Source: Solirubrobacterales bacterium (GTDB lineage Bacteria > Actinomycetota > Thermoleophilia > Solirubrobacterales > Solirubrobacteraceae). From it: a DNA stretch of 35,800 nucleotides. A program made the translations under genes and the position numbers. Position 1 is the stretch's first letter, and each line of letters starts with the position of its first letter. The DNA is taken from the NCBI GenBank assembly GCA_019240655.1, contig JAFAXX010000077.1, positions 1 to 35,800 on the forward strand. Reading direction: 5' to 3'. A model generated the notes under the pieces. That model was not told where the DNA came from. It saw only the letters and a program-made list of their open reading frames with translations, and ran no database searches. Positions 22,231-28,338 of the stretch are shown one piece after another.

Positions 22231-23459
22231 TGCTCGACGCGCTCCCGCTCGTGTTCGTGCTCATCGGACTTGTCCTGTACGCGGTGCTGGCGGGCGCTGA
22301 CTTCGGCGCGGGCATGTGGCAGCTGATGAGCGGTCCCGGCGAGCGAGGCGCGCAGATCCGCGATCACTGCCATCACTCGATGGGACCCGTCTGGGAGGCC
22401 AACCATGTGTGGCTCATCTTCGTGCTGACCGTGTTGTGGACGACGTATCCCGTGTTCTTCGGGTCGGTCGCCTCGACGCTGGCGGTGGCGCTGTTCATCG
22501 CCGCGCTCGGCATCATCCTGCGCGGCGCCAGCTACGCGCTGCGGTCCGGCGCCAGGTCAACTCGAGAGCTGGTGACGATCGATGGGATGTCCGCGGTGGC
22601 GTCGCTGGTGACCCCGTTCGCGCTCGGCGCGGCCGCGGGCGGCATCGCGGCCGAACGCGTCCCGGTCGGCAACGCCGCCGGAAATCTCATCACGAGCTGG
22701 CTGAATCCGACCTCGATCATGATCGGCCTGCTCCTGGTGGCCTTCTCCGCCTACCTGGCCGCCGTGTACCTCGCCGCCGACGCGGCAAGGCGCGGGGAGC
22801 CCGACCTGGTGGAGGCGTTCCGGGTACGGGCGCTCGGCGCCGGCGCCGCCGCCGGCGGCCTGGCGCTCGCCGGGCTCATCGTCGTCCACGCCGACGACCA
22901 CCCGCTGTACACGGGTCTCGTGCACGGCGCCGCGCTGGCGGTCCTCATCTTGTCGGTCGTGGCGGGAACTACGACGATGGGACTCAATGCGACACGCCGG
23001 TTCGAGCTCGCCCGCTACACGGCCGCACTTGCCGTGGCGCTCGTCGTCGCGGACTGGGCGTTCGCACGGTGGCCGACGCTCCTCCCTGGGCTGACGGTCG
23101 ACCAGGCGGCCGCCCCGCACGACACGATGGTGGCGGTCGTGATAGCGGTGCTGGCGGGGGCCGTCCTGCTGTTTCCCGCCCTCGCAGTCCTGTTCACCCT
23201 CACCCTCCGAGGCCGACTCGGAACTCACGGCGGAGAGGCCGAGCCGGTGGCGCCGGCCGGTCAGACCGGCGTCGCCCAGCTGCTCCTGGGGCCGACGCTC
23301 GGAGCCAGGGTAGCGGTGGCGCTGCTGATCGTCGGCATCGGCCTGCTGAACGCGGCCGACGCGCCGTGGGCACACGCCATTGGCGTCGTCAGCCTGTTTG
23401 GCTTCATCGTCGTGGCGTTCGCGGCGCTCGTCCCCCGGGCGTTGGCCGAGGACGCCTAA
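22230..23459 (+). CDS. cydB: Cytochrome bd quinol oxidase subunit II, with C-terminal extension
   Basis: The 409-residue membrane protein shows CydB features: 'VLYAVLAGADFGAGMWQLM' in helix 1, 'HHSMGPVWEANHVWLIFVLT', 'YPVFFGSVAS' and 'ILRGASYALR'. It is the structural partner of CydA and its start overlaps the cydA stop by one base. Canonical CydB ends soon after the last helix of the second bundle. Here about 60 further residues follow 'TLRGRLG', carrying two extra hydrophobic segments ('ARVAVALLIVGIGLLNAA' and 'IGVVSLFGFIVVAFAALV'). No cydC or cydD assembly genes follow. Confidence 0.93.
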   Translation: MLDALPLVFVLIGLVLYAVLAGADFGAGMWQLMSGPGERGAQIRDHCHHSMGPVWEANHVWLIFVLTVLWTTYPVFFGSVASTLAVALFIAALGIILRGASYALRSGARSTRELVTIDGMSAVASLVTPFALGAAAGGIAAERVPVGNAAGNLITSWLNPTSIMIGLLLVAFSAYLAAVYLAADAARRGEPDLVEAFRVRALGAGAAAGGLALAGLIVVHADDHPLYTGLVHGAALAVLILSVVAGTTTMGLNATRRFELARYTAALAVALVVADWAFARWPTLLPGLTVDQAAAPHDTMVAVVIAVLAGAVLLFPALAVLFTLTLRGRLGTHGGEAEPVAPAGQTGVAQLLLGPTLGARVAVALLIVGIGLLNAADAPWAHAIGVVSLFGFIVVAFAALVPRALAEDA

Positions 23460-23761
23460 GCTCAGGCGGTGGGGCGTGGGGTCGAGCCGGGTGCCGTCGC
23501 GCGACGGGCTGAAGCCACCGATGCGCTCTGGCCGAGCAGGCCCTTCAAGCGGCGGCGAGCTGTGGCAAGACCGCCGCGCAGACCGAGTTCGGCTGCTCAC
23601 GCCCGACTGTGCGCGAGCGCCGAGCCGGTCGATGGATGGCGCAGCGAGACGCCCGTCAATGATCTTTTCGATGTGCCGGGGTGGGCGGCCTGACCGAGCT
23701 CGGCGAGAGTCCTGAGGTATTGCGCCCGCCCATGGACGGCCGCACACCCACAACCACCGAT
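23460..23761. other. Convergent intergenic region: palindrome and HTH-like fragment
   Basis: A perfect 14-bp palindrome, CCGTCGCGCGACGG (23494-23507), 35 nt after the cydB stop, could be a terminator. In one plus frame (23522-23662) the sequence 'TAAQTEFGCSRPTVRERRAG' looks like a transposase-type helix-turn-helix, then stops at TGA. There is no start codon and no downstream catalytic domain, so at most this is insertion-sequence debris. Confidence 0.3.
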
Positions 23762-24307
23762 CTACTCGGCCAGCCGGTAGCCCACGTGCACGACGCCGTT
23801 GTCGTACACATCGCTCCCACCAAGCAGGAGCTTGATCGGTGTGCCCCCGGCGAACAGCCGCTCGCCGGCGCCCAGCACAGTCGGGAACACGAACAGATGC
23901 AGTTCGTCGACGAGCCCGTCGGCGAGCAGCCCACGCACGAGCGTCCCGCTGCCGCTGACGTAAATGCCGCCCTCGACACGGTCCTTGAGTCCGCCGATCG
24001 CGTCGGCGTCGTAGGGGCCGAGGAGCGTCGAGTTCTGCCACTCCACGCGCTGCAACGTTCCCGAGACGACGTACTTCGGCGTCTCGTTGAAGAACGGTGC
24101 GCCGGGATCCTGCTCAGCGGTGCGCTCGGACCAGGCGGGATAGAACGCTTCGTAGGTCTTGCGCCCGAGCAGGATCGCGTTGCTCGGCGTCATCAACCCG
24201 GCGATCGTCTCCCCCATCTTCGGATCGAACCCGTGCGCGAACGTCCACGTCGGATCTTCGAACACGCCGTCCAAGCTGATGAACTCATGTACGACGATCT
24301 TCCCCAT
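23762..24307 (-). CDS. Dihydrofolate-reductase-like (RibD C-terminal) family protein
   Basis: The 181-residue protein matches the small YwjB/RibD_C reductases. Visible are 'MGKIVVHEFISLDGVFEDP', 'ILLGRKTYEAFYPAW', 'KYVVSGTL', 'IYVSGSGTLVRGLLADGLVD', 'ELHLFVFPTVLGAGERLF' and the final 'VVHVGYRL'. These bind NADPH and reduce an unknown small molecule; a true DHFR role is unlikely. The ATG at 24307 has a perfect AAGGAG 8 nt upstream. It is monocistronic and converges with cydB. Confidence 0.9.
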   Translation of the reverse strand: MGKIVVHEFISLDGVFEDPTWTFAHGFDPKMGETIAGLMTPSNAILLGRKTYEAFYPAWSERTAEQDPGAPFFNETPKYVVSGTLQRVEWQNSTLLGPYDADAIGGLKDRVEGGIYVSGSGTLVRGLLADGLVDELHLFVFPTVLGAGERLFAGGTPIKLLLGGSDVYDNGVVHVGYRLAE

Positions 24308-24689
24308 GCGTGGTCTCCTTCGGTCGGTGGGGCTTGGAAGCAGGTAATGGCTCAGAAGACCTTCACCAACAAGAAGAAATCATCGGCCCGCTCGAGGCGA
24401 CGGCCCCCCGGGGGCCGACGAACCCGAGCTTCTCATCGGGATGTCGCAGGGCAACCACGAGGACCGTCGAGCTCCGCGCGGTTACTGCTCGCGGTCGTCG
24501 CGCTCGATGAACCGGCGCTCGCGACGGTCGACTGCGCTCTCGCCTCGACCGGCGAGGTTTGCGCGATTCCGCATCTGGCCACCGGTGCGCGCCTGAGCCT
24601 CCGGGCGGCGCCGGCCGCGCGGCCGTGCCACCCCGTCCGGACGGGGTTGGATGGCCCCACGGACGCCGAGCGCAGCGAGGCCCCTCGGC
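24308..24689. other. Intergenic region with three palindromes
   Basis: No supported gene. CGGCCCCC/GGGGGCCG (24401-24417) is an 8-bp palindrome with a 1-nt centre. ACCCCGTCCGGACGGGGT (24630-24647) is a perfect 18-bp palindrome. GCCGAG/CTCGGC (24665-24689, 13-nt loop) directly abuts the stop of the metallophosphoesterase at 24690 and can serve as its terminator. The stretch 24340-24400 is unusually A-rich for this genome. Frames here give no recognisable protein. Confidence 0.4.
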
Positions 24690-25463
24690 TCAGTGGATCG
24701 GCGTCCGCGCCCGCGGGGATACGTCGAGCTCGAACAGCCAGAAATCGCGCCCCATCACCGGCACCGACACGTTGTAGACCGGCACATCGCCGATCGCCGC
24801 CTCGAACGTGCCCGAGTGGGCGTGGCCGTGGAGCACCAGGTCGGGCTCGTGCTCGGCGATCGGCGCCGCCAGCCGGTCGGTGCCGAGGAAGGCCCAGATG
24901 CCCTCGGGCTCGCCGACGATCGTCGCCGCCGTGGGGGCATAGTGCAAAAGGACGATCCGGGTCGGGCACAGCGCGATCTCGCGCAGCCCCCGGTCGAGCG
25001 CCTCGACCTCCCGTGAGGTCTCGCGGTAGATGCCCCGGAGCGAGGGTTCGCCGAAATCGGGCAGGTGCGATCCCGGGAAGCCGCCGACGAACCCCTTCAC
25101 GCCGACGATCCCGACTTCGAGGCCGCCCGGCTGACACACCACCCAGTTGCGGTCGAGCACGCGGACGCCGCCATCGGCGAGCGCCGCGACGAGCTCGTCG
25201 GCGCGGTTGGCGTGCCAGTCGTGGTTGCCGAGCACCGCGAACACCGGCACGTCGAGCTGGGCGCACGCCTCGGCCAGGACGGCGCCCTGGGCGGGGTCGC
25301 CATGGGTGGTGAGGTCGCCGGCCAGGAGCACCAGGTCGGCTTTCCCGGAGAGCGAGGCGAACGCCTCGCGCGCCTCCTCACGGCGGGACTCGGCGCAGTG
25401 GACGTCGCCGGCGGCGGCGATCCGCAGGCATCGCGTGCCGCCGTGATTCTGACCCTCGGCCAT
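24690..25463 (-). CDS. Calcineurin-like metallophosphoesterase
   Basis: The 257-residue protein carries the five phosphoesterase motifs: 'IAAAGDVHC' (D-x-H), 'LLAGDLTTHGD' (GD), 'VLGNHDWH' (GNH), 'LLHYAPTAAT' (H) and 'VLHGHAHSG' (GHxH). It should hydrolyse a phosphomonoester or diester; the substrate is unknown. It is unlike the shorter YfcE-type gene at 3010-3498. I choose ATG 25463 over GTG 25472 because GGGTAAG places its TA exactly 12 nt before that ATG, predicting a leaderless mRNA. It is divergent from the nucleotidyltransferase gene through a palindromic promoter. Confidence 0.88.
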   Translation of the reverse strand: MAEGQNHGGTRCLRIAAAGDVHCAESRREEAREAFASLSGKADLVLLAGDLTTHGDPAQGAVLAEACAQLDVPVFAVLGNHDWHANRADELVAALADGGVRVLDRNWVVCQPGGLEVGIVGVKGFVGGFPGSHLPDFGEPSLRGIYRETSREVEALDRGLREIALCPTRIVLLHYAPTAATIVGEPEGIWAFLGTDRLAAPIAEHEPDLVLHGHAHSGTFEAAIGDVPVYNVSVPVMGRDFWLFELDVSPRARTPIH

Positions 25464-25473
25464 GGGGGTCACT

Positions 25474-25489
25474 TACCCGCTTGCGGGTA
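25474..25489. promoter_or_regulatory. Palindromic divergent promoter
   Basis: TACCCGC-TT-GCGGGTA (25474-25489) is a perfect 7-bp inverted repeat with a 2-nt centre. Each outer end supplies a GGGTA: the minus-strand copy lies 12 nt before the metallophosphoesterase ATG and the plus-strand copy 15 nt before the nucleotidyltransferase GTG. The two -10 boxes therefore lie back to back within one palindrome. Good -35 boxes are lacking on both sides. Confidence 0.45.
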
Positions 25490-25502
25490 GTTCCATAGAG
25501 CC

Positions 25503-26108
25503 GTGCGCCACAGCGACGAATTCGAGCGGCTGATCGACACCCTGAAGGTGGCCGTGGCCAGCCTGCGGGAGGCGCAGATCCCGTTCATGCTCGGCGGCAG
25601 CATGGCGGCGTGGGCCCGGGGCGGGCCGGAGCCGCAGAAGGACATCGATCTGATCGTGAGGCCGAGCGACGCCGAGTCGGTGCTGGACGCGCTCGTCCAG
25701 GCCGGGATGCGGGGCGAGTCCCCGCCTGAGGAATGGCTGCTCAAGGCGTGGCGCGACGACGTGCTGGTCGACGTCATCTTCCGCCCGTCCGGCATGGAGA
25801 TCACCGACGAGGTGCTCGCCCGCGCCGACCTGATCGCGGTGATGTCGATCACCGTGCCGGTGATGGCGCTCGAGGACATGCTGGTGACGATGCTGTGCGC
25901 CCTCGACGAGCACACGCTCGACTACGGCGCGCTGGTCGCGATTGCGCGTTCGCTGCGCGAGCAGATCAACTGGGCCTCGCTGCTAAACCGGGCGGGCGGC
26001 ACGCCGTTCGCCAAGGCGTTCTTCACGCTGGTACACGAGCTCGGGATCGCCCCCGCGCAGGCCGGCCGCGCTCGCGGGCCCAGCCACGTCCGCGTGCTCC
26101 CGAGTTAG
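25503..26108 (+). CDS. Nucleotidyltransferase-fold protein
   Basis: The 201-residue protein has the polymerase-beta-type nucleotidyltransferase signature. It shows 'FMLGGSMAAWARGG' with Gly31-Gly32-Ser33, then 'KDIDLIV' with the metal-binding pair D47/D49, and a third acidic residue in 'DDVLVDVIFRP'. Stand-alone proteins of this type include AbiEii/MNT-like enzymes that modify RNA or proteins, but no antitoxin partner is visible. The start is GTG 25503 with no Shine-Dalgarno; the promoter-like GGGTAG lies 15 nt upstream, so the leader is at most a few bases. It converges with the proline-rich ORF, whose stop codon lies 4 nt beyond its own. Confidence 0.85.
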   Translation: MRHSDEFERLIDTLKVAVASLREAQIPFMLGGSMAAWARGGPEPQKDIDLIVRPSDAESVLDALVQAGMRGESPPEEWLLKAWRDDVLVDVIFRPSGMEITDEVLARADLIAVMSITVPVMALEDMLVTMLCALDEHTLDYGALVAIARSLREQINWASLLNRAGGTPFAKAFFTLVHELGIAPAQAGRARGPSHVRVLPS

Positions 26109-26111
26109 GGT

Positions 26112-26225
26112 CTAGATCGGCCGCGGGTTCGGGTCGGGTGGCGGCGGCGGCCCGGGCTGTGGCCCCGGCTTGGGCGGCTGCGGGTCGGGACCGGGCCCCG
26201 GGGGCGTTGGCGTCGGCACTTCCAT
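26112..26225 (-). CDS. Proline-rich 37-residue small protein (unrecognised)
   Basis: ATG (26225) to TAG (26112) encodes 37 residues, 20 of them proline. The peptide begins MEVPTPTPPGPGP, contains one run of five prolines ('GPPPPPDPNP') and ends RPI. It has no hydrophobic segment and only a few charges, so it should be an extended polyproline-type chain. The PPPPP run predicts dependence on elongation factor P. The case for a real gene is its promoter: GGGTA with its T exactly 12 nt before the ATG, preceded at 15 nt by GGTTG, the SigF-type architecture. The opposite strand gives only a glycine-rich frame without a start codon. I do not know a function. Confidence 0.55.
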   Translation of the reverse strand: MEVPTPTPPGPGPDPQPPKPGPQPGPPPPPDPNPRPI

Positions 26226-26235
26226 GGCCCGCGCC

Positions 26236-26273
26236 TACCCACGAGCCTCGTGTAGCAACCACCGAGCCGGGTA
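26236..26273. promoter_or_regulatory. Divergent SigB/SigF-like promoters around a 13-bp palindrome
   Basis: Minus strand: GGTTG (26260-26256), 15 nt, GGGTA (26240-26236), serving the proline-rich ORF. Plus strand: GTGT (26250-26253), 15 nt, GGGTA (26269-26273), serving the Usp-like gene. In both, the TA of GGGTA sits 12 nt before the ATG. CACGAG-C-CTCGTG (26240-26252) is a perfect palindrome between the two -10 boxes and could bind a shared regulator. Confidence 0.5.
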
Positions 26274-26283
26274 GTTCTCGGCC

Positions 26284-26673
26284 ATGAAGCTCCTCGTCGT
26301 CACCAGCCAGCCGATCACCGCCGCGCGCCTGCGCGACGTCCTCCCCGGCGAGGTCGACCCCCGGCAGGCCGAGGTCATGGTGGTGGCCCCGGCGCTCCAG
26401 CCGAGCGGGTTCAAGTTCTGGCTCTCCGACGCCGATGAGGCGATCGCCCGCGCCCAGGAGGTGAGCAGCGAGACCGTCGAGCAGCTCGGCGAGGCCGGCG
26501 TCCGGGCCACCGGCGACACCGGCGAGAGCGACCCGGTCCAGGCGATCGAGGACGCCCTCAGCACCTTCAGGGCCGACCGCATCGTGATCTTCACCGCGGG
26601 CAAGGGCTACCGCGAGGACTTCGACGCGGCCGAGCTCCGCCAGCGTTTCGGGATCCCGGTGGACCGGTTCTGA
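26284..26673 (+). CDS. Usp-like alpha/beta small protein
   Basis: The 129-residue protein looks like a compact UspA/Rossmann-like domain. It has 'MKLLVVTSQPITAARLRDVL' as strand 1 and helix 1, 'EVMVVAPALQ' as strand 2, a helical middle and 'ADRIVIFTAGKGYREDF' near the end, where universal stress proteins have their nucleotide-binding GxxG. The ATP motif is not canonical, so nucleotide binding is uncertain. The ATG at 26284 lacks a Shine-Dalgarno and sits 12 nt after the T of GGGTA, predicting a leaderless transcript under stress-type control. The assignment is by fold pattern. Confidence 0.65.
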   Translation: MKLLVVTSQPITAARLRDVLPGEVDPRQAEVMVVAPALQPSGFKFWLSDADEAIARAQEVSSETVEQLGEAGVRATGDTGESDPVQAIEDALSTFRADRIVIFTAGKGYREDFDAAELRQRFGIPVDRF

Positions 26674-26912
26674 TCGGGCGGCCCGGCGCGGCCCGAGGGC
26701 GGCCCGGGGCGGCCCGGCGCGGCCCGAGGGCGGCCCCAGGGCGGCCCGGGGCGGCCCGACGCGGCCCGAGGGCGGCCCCAGGGCGGCCCCAGGGCGGCCC
26801 CGGACAGCTCGGACGGCCCGAGCGGCCGGGCGGCCGGTGCGCCCGCCCAGGGCCTGAGCGGCCGGGGCGCCCGCCCAGGGCTCGAGCGGCCGCCGGGGCG
26901 GCCCAAGCGGCC
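26674..26912. repeat. GC-only degenerate tandem repeats
   Basis: About 240 bp almost free of A and T between convergent genes. The first part (to about 26808) is built of 10-12-nt variants of GGCGGCCCSRG, grouped in higher-order units of roughly 30-45 nt that start GCGGCCCGAGGGCGGCCC. The second part contains about two copies of a 30-nt unit with the core GCGCCCGCCCAGGGC followed by GAGCGGCC. An ORF on the minus strand gives only Gly/Pro/Arg/Ala repeats and is taken as non-coding. Confidence 0.75.
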
Positions 26913-26959
26913 GGGCGTGGCGAATTTTGGCGGGATGGCCGGACTTTTTCGCCACGCCC
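26913..26959. terminator. Strong 12-bp inverted repeat between convergent genes
   Basis: GGGCGTGGCGAA (26913-26924) and TTCGCCACGCCC (26948-26959) are perfectly complementary around a 23-nt loop, which has T runs on both sides. The right arm directly abuts the DUF72 stop codon (26960-26962). Placement suggests a bidirectional transcription stop for the DUF72 and Usp-like genes. Confidence 0.6.
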
Positions 26960-27682
26960 TCACAGCGCGTGGATCAGGGCCCGCGCGTTGGCGGGGGCGA
27001 ACCCCCGCCAGTCGTTGTTGAAGTACGCGTAGACGTCGGTCCCGGCGCGCCAGTCGGCGATCCGGGCCGACCACGCGGCGATCTCGGTAGCCGAGTAGTT
27101 CCCCGCCCGCCCGCGCGAGCCGTAGTGAAAGCGCAGGAAGCGCCAGCCCGCGGTGGCCTCGTAGGTCTGAAACGGCCGCTCGGGGTGGTCGCCGATGGCC
27201 AGGGCCACCCCGTGGCCGCGCAGCGCGGCCATCACCGGCTCGGCGAACCAGCTCGGATGGCGGAACTCGATCGTGTGACGCCCTGGCGGGAGCTGGCTAA
27301 GCCAGCCCTGCAAGCGCCCGTCGTCGCGGTGGAAGTTCTCCGGCAGCTGCCACAGCACCGGCCCGAGCCGCCCAGCCTCGATCATCGGTTGCAAAGGCTC
27401 GTAGAAGCGGCGGATCCCCTCGCCGATGTCGAGCAGCCGGCGGATGTGGGTCAGGTAGCGGCTCGCCTTGACCGCGAAGCAGAACTCCGGCGGGGTCTGC
27501 GCCACCCACCCCTCGACCCCGGAGCGCTTCGCCAGCCGGTAGAAGGTCGAGTTCACCTCGACGGTGTCGAAGTGCCGGGCGTACTCCTCGAGCCAGCGGC
27601 GCTTGGCCACCTTTTCTGGATACAGGCGCCCGCGCCAGTCGTCGTACATCCAGCCCGAGCACCCGATGCGTACCGGTTTCAT
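26960..27682 (-). CDS. DUF72 (YecE-like) family protein
   Basis: The 240-residue TIM-barrel-like protein has the DUF72 signatures: 'RIGCSGWMYDDWRGRLYPE', 'HFDTVEVNSTFYRL', 'FCFAVKASRYLTHIRRL', 'LWQLPENF', 'TIEFRHPSWF' and 'DVYAYFNNDWRGFAPANA'. The family resembles endonuclease-IV-like or sugar-isomerase barrels, but its biochemical activity is not established. Its ATG is only 20 bp from the divergent udgX ATG, so the two share one minimal promoter region; a link to DNA repair is possible but inferred. Confidence 0.92.
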   Translation of the reverse strand: MKPVRIGCSGWMYDDWRGRLYPEKVAKRRWLEEYARHFDTVEVNSTFYRLAKRSGVEGWVAQTPPEFCFAVKASRYLTHIRRLLDIGEGIRRFYEPLQPMIEAGRLGPVLWQLPENFHRDDGRLQGWLSQLPPGRHTIEFRHPSWFAEPVMAALRGHGVALAIGDHPERPFQTYEATAGWRFLRFHYGSRGRAGNYSATEIAAWSARIADWRAGTDVYAYFNNDWRGFAPANARALIHAL

Positions 27683-27687
27683 GGCCC

Positions 27688-27696
27688 GGGTAAGCC
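27688..27696 (+). promoter_or_regulatory. GGGTA-type -10 of udgX
   Basis: GGGTAAGCC places its TA 12 nt before the udgX ATG (27703), predicting a leaderless mRNA. A GTTT-like -35 at the right spacing is not seen; a GGTTT lies only 8 nt upstream. Confidence 0.4.
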
Positions 27697-27702
27697 GATC
27701 GC

Positions 27703-28338
27703 ATGAGCTTCGAATATCCCCCCGCGCCCGTCCCCGTCCGGGCCACGCAGGCGAAGCTGAGCGAGGCGGTCACCGGCTGCCGGGCCTGCGACCTGTGGGA
27801 GGGCGCCACCCAGGCGGTGATCGGCGAGGGGGCGAAGGACGCGGAGGTGATGCTGGTCGGCGAGCAGCCCGGCGACCGCGAGGACATCGAGGGCCACCCA
27901 TTCGTGGGGCCCGCCGGCCGGGTCCTCGATCAGGGCCTCGAGCGCGCCGGGATTCCGCGCGATGACGCCTACATCACCAATGTGGTCAAGCACTTCCGCT
28001 TCAGGGCCCGGGGCAAGCGGAGGATCCACCAGAAGCCCGACCGCTGGCAGATCAACGCCTGCCTGCCCTGGCTGCATGCCGAGCTCGAGGTCGTGAGGCC
28101 GCTCGTGCTCGTGTGCCTGGGCGCCACCGCGGCGCAGGCGCTGCTCGGCTCGCAGGTCCGGATCGGACGCGACCGCGGCCGCCCGATGGACTCAGACCTG
28201 GCCGAGCTGGTGACGATCACGACCCATCCGTCCGCGATCCTGCGCGCAGAGGACGAGGATCGCGAGGAGGCGATGGCGCAGTTCGTCTCCGACCTGGAAA
28301 ACGTCGCGAACTGGCTGAGCGCCCGTCGAGCCGCTTGA
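27703..28338 (+). CDS. udgX: UdgX-type uracil-DNA glycosylase (covalent uracil-DNA binder)
   Basis: The 211-residue protein is a family-4-like uracil-DNA glycosylase. It has the catalytic motif 'VGEQPGDRED' (GEQPG at 53-57), four cysteines placed for a [4Fe-4S] cluster (C26, C29, C120, C138) and 'THPSAILR' near the end. It also has the UdgX-specific loop 'GKRRIHQKP', in which His109 occupies the position of the histidine that bonds covalently to the abasic site in mycobacterial UdgX. It should therefore excise uracil and stay attached to the DNA. The start is supported by the leaderless promoter. Its 3' end overlaps the end of the convergent GMC gene by 122 bp. Confidence 0.95.
   Translation: MSFEYPPAPVPVRATQAKLSEAVTGCRACDLWEGATQAVIGEGAKDAEVMLVGEQPGDREDIEGHPFVGPAGRVLDQGLERAGIPRDDAYITNVVKHFRFRARGKRRIHQKPDRWQINACLPWLHAELEVVRPLVLVCLGATAAQALLGSQVRIGRDRGRPMDSDLAELVTITTHPSAILRAEDEDREEAMAQFVSDLENVANWLSARRAA

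Noticed and set aside
22557..24041. 494-codon minus-strand ORF antisense to cydB
   Set aside because: It is an arginine/histidine-rich antisense product of a GC-rich membrane gene with no family pattern.
24361..24560. Plus-strand frame starting MAQKTFTNKKKSS as a small basic protein
   Set aside because: The frame continues as antisense to the metallophosphoesterase, has no Shine-Dalgarno, and its composition does not match coding sequence.
26674..26912. GC repeat block as a CRISPR array or as a coding Gly/Pro/Arg repeat protein
   Set aside because: Units are short, degenerate and without unique spacers, so it is not CRISPR. The minus-strand frame has only low-complexity sequence and spans two unrelated regions.
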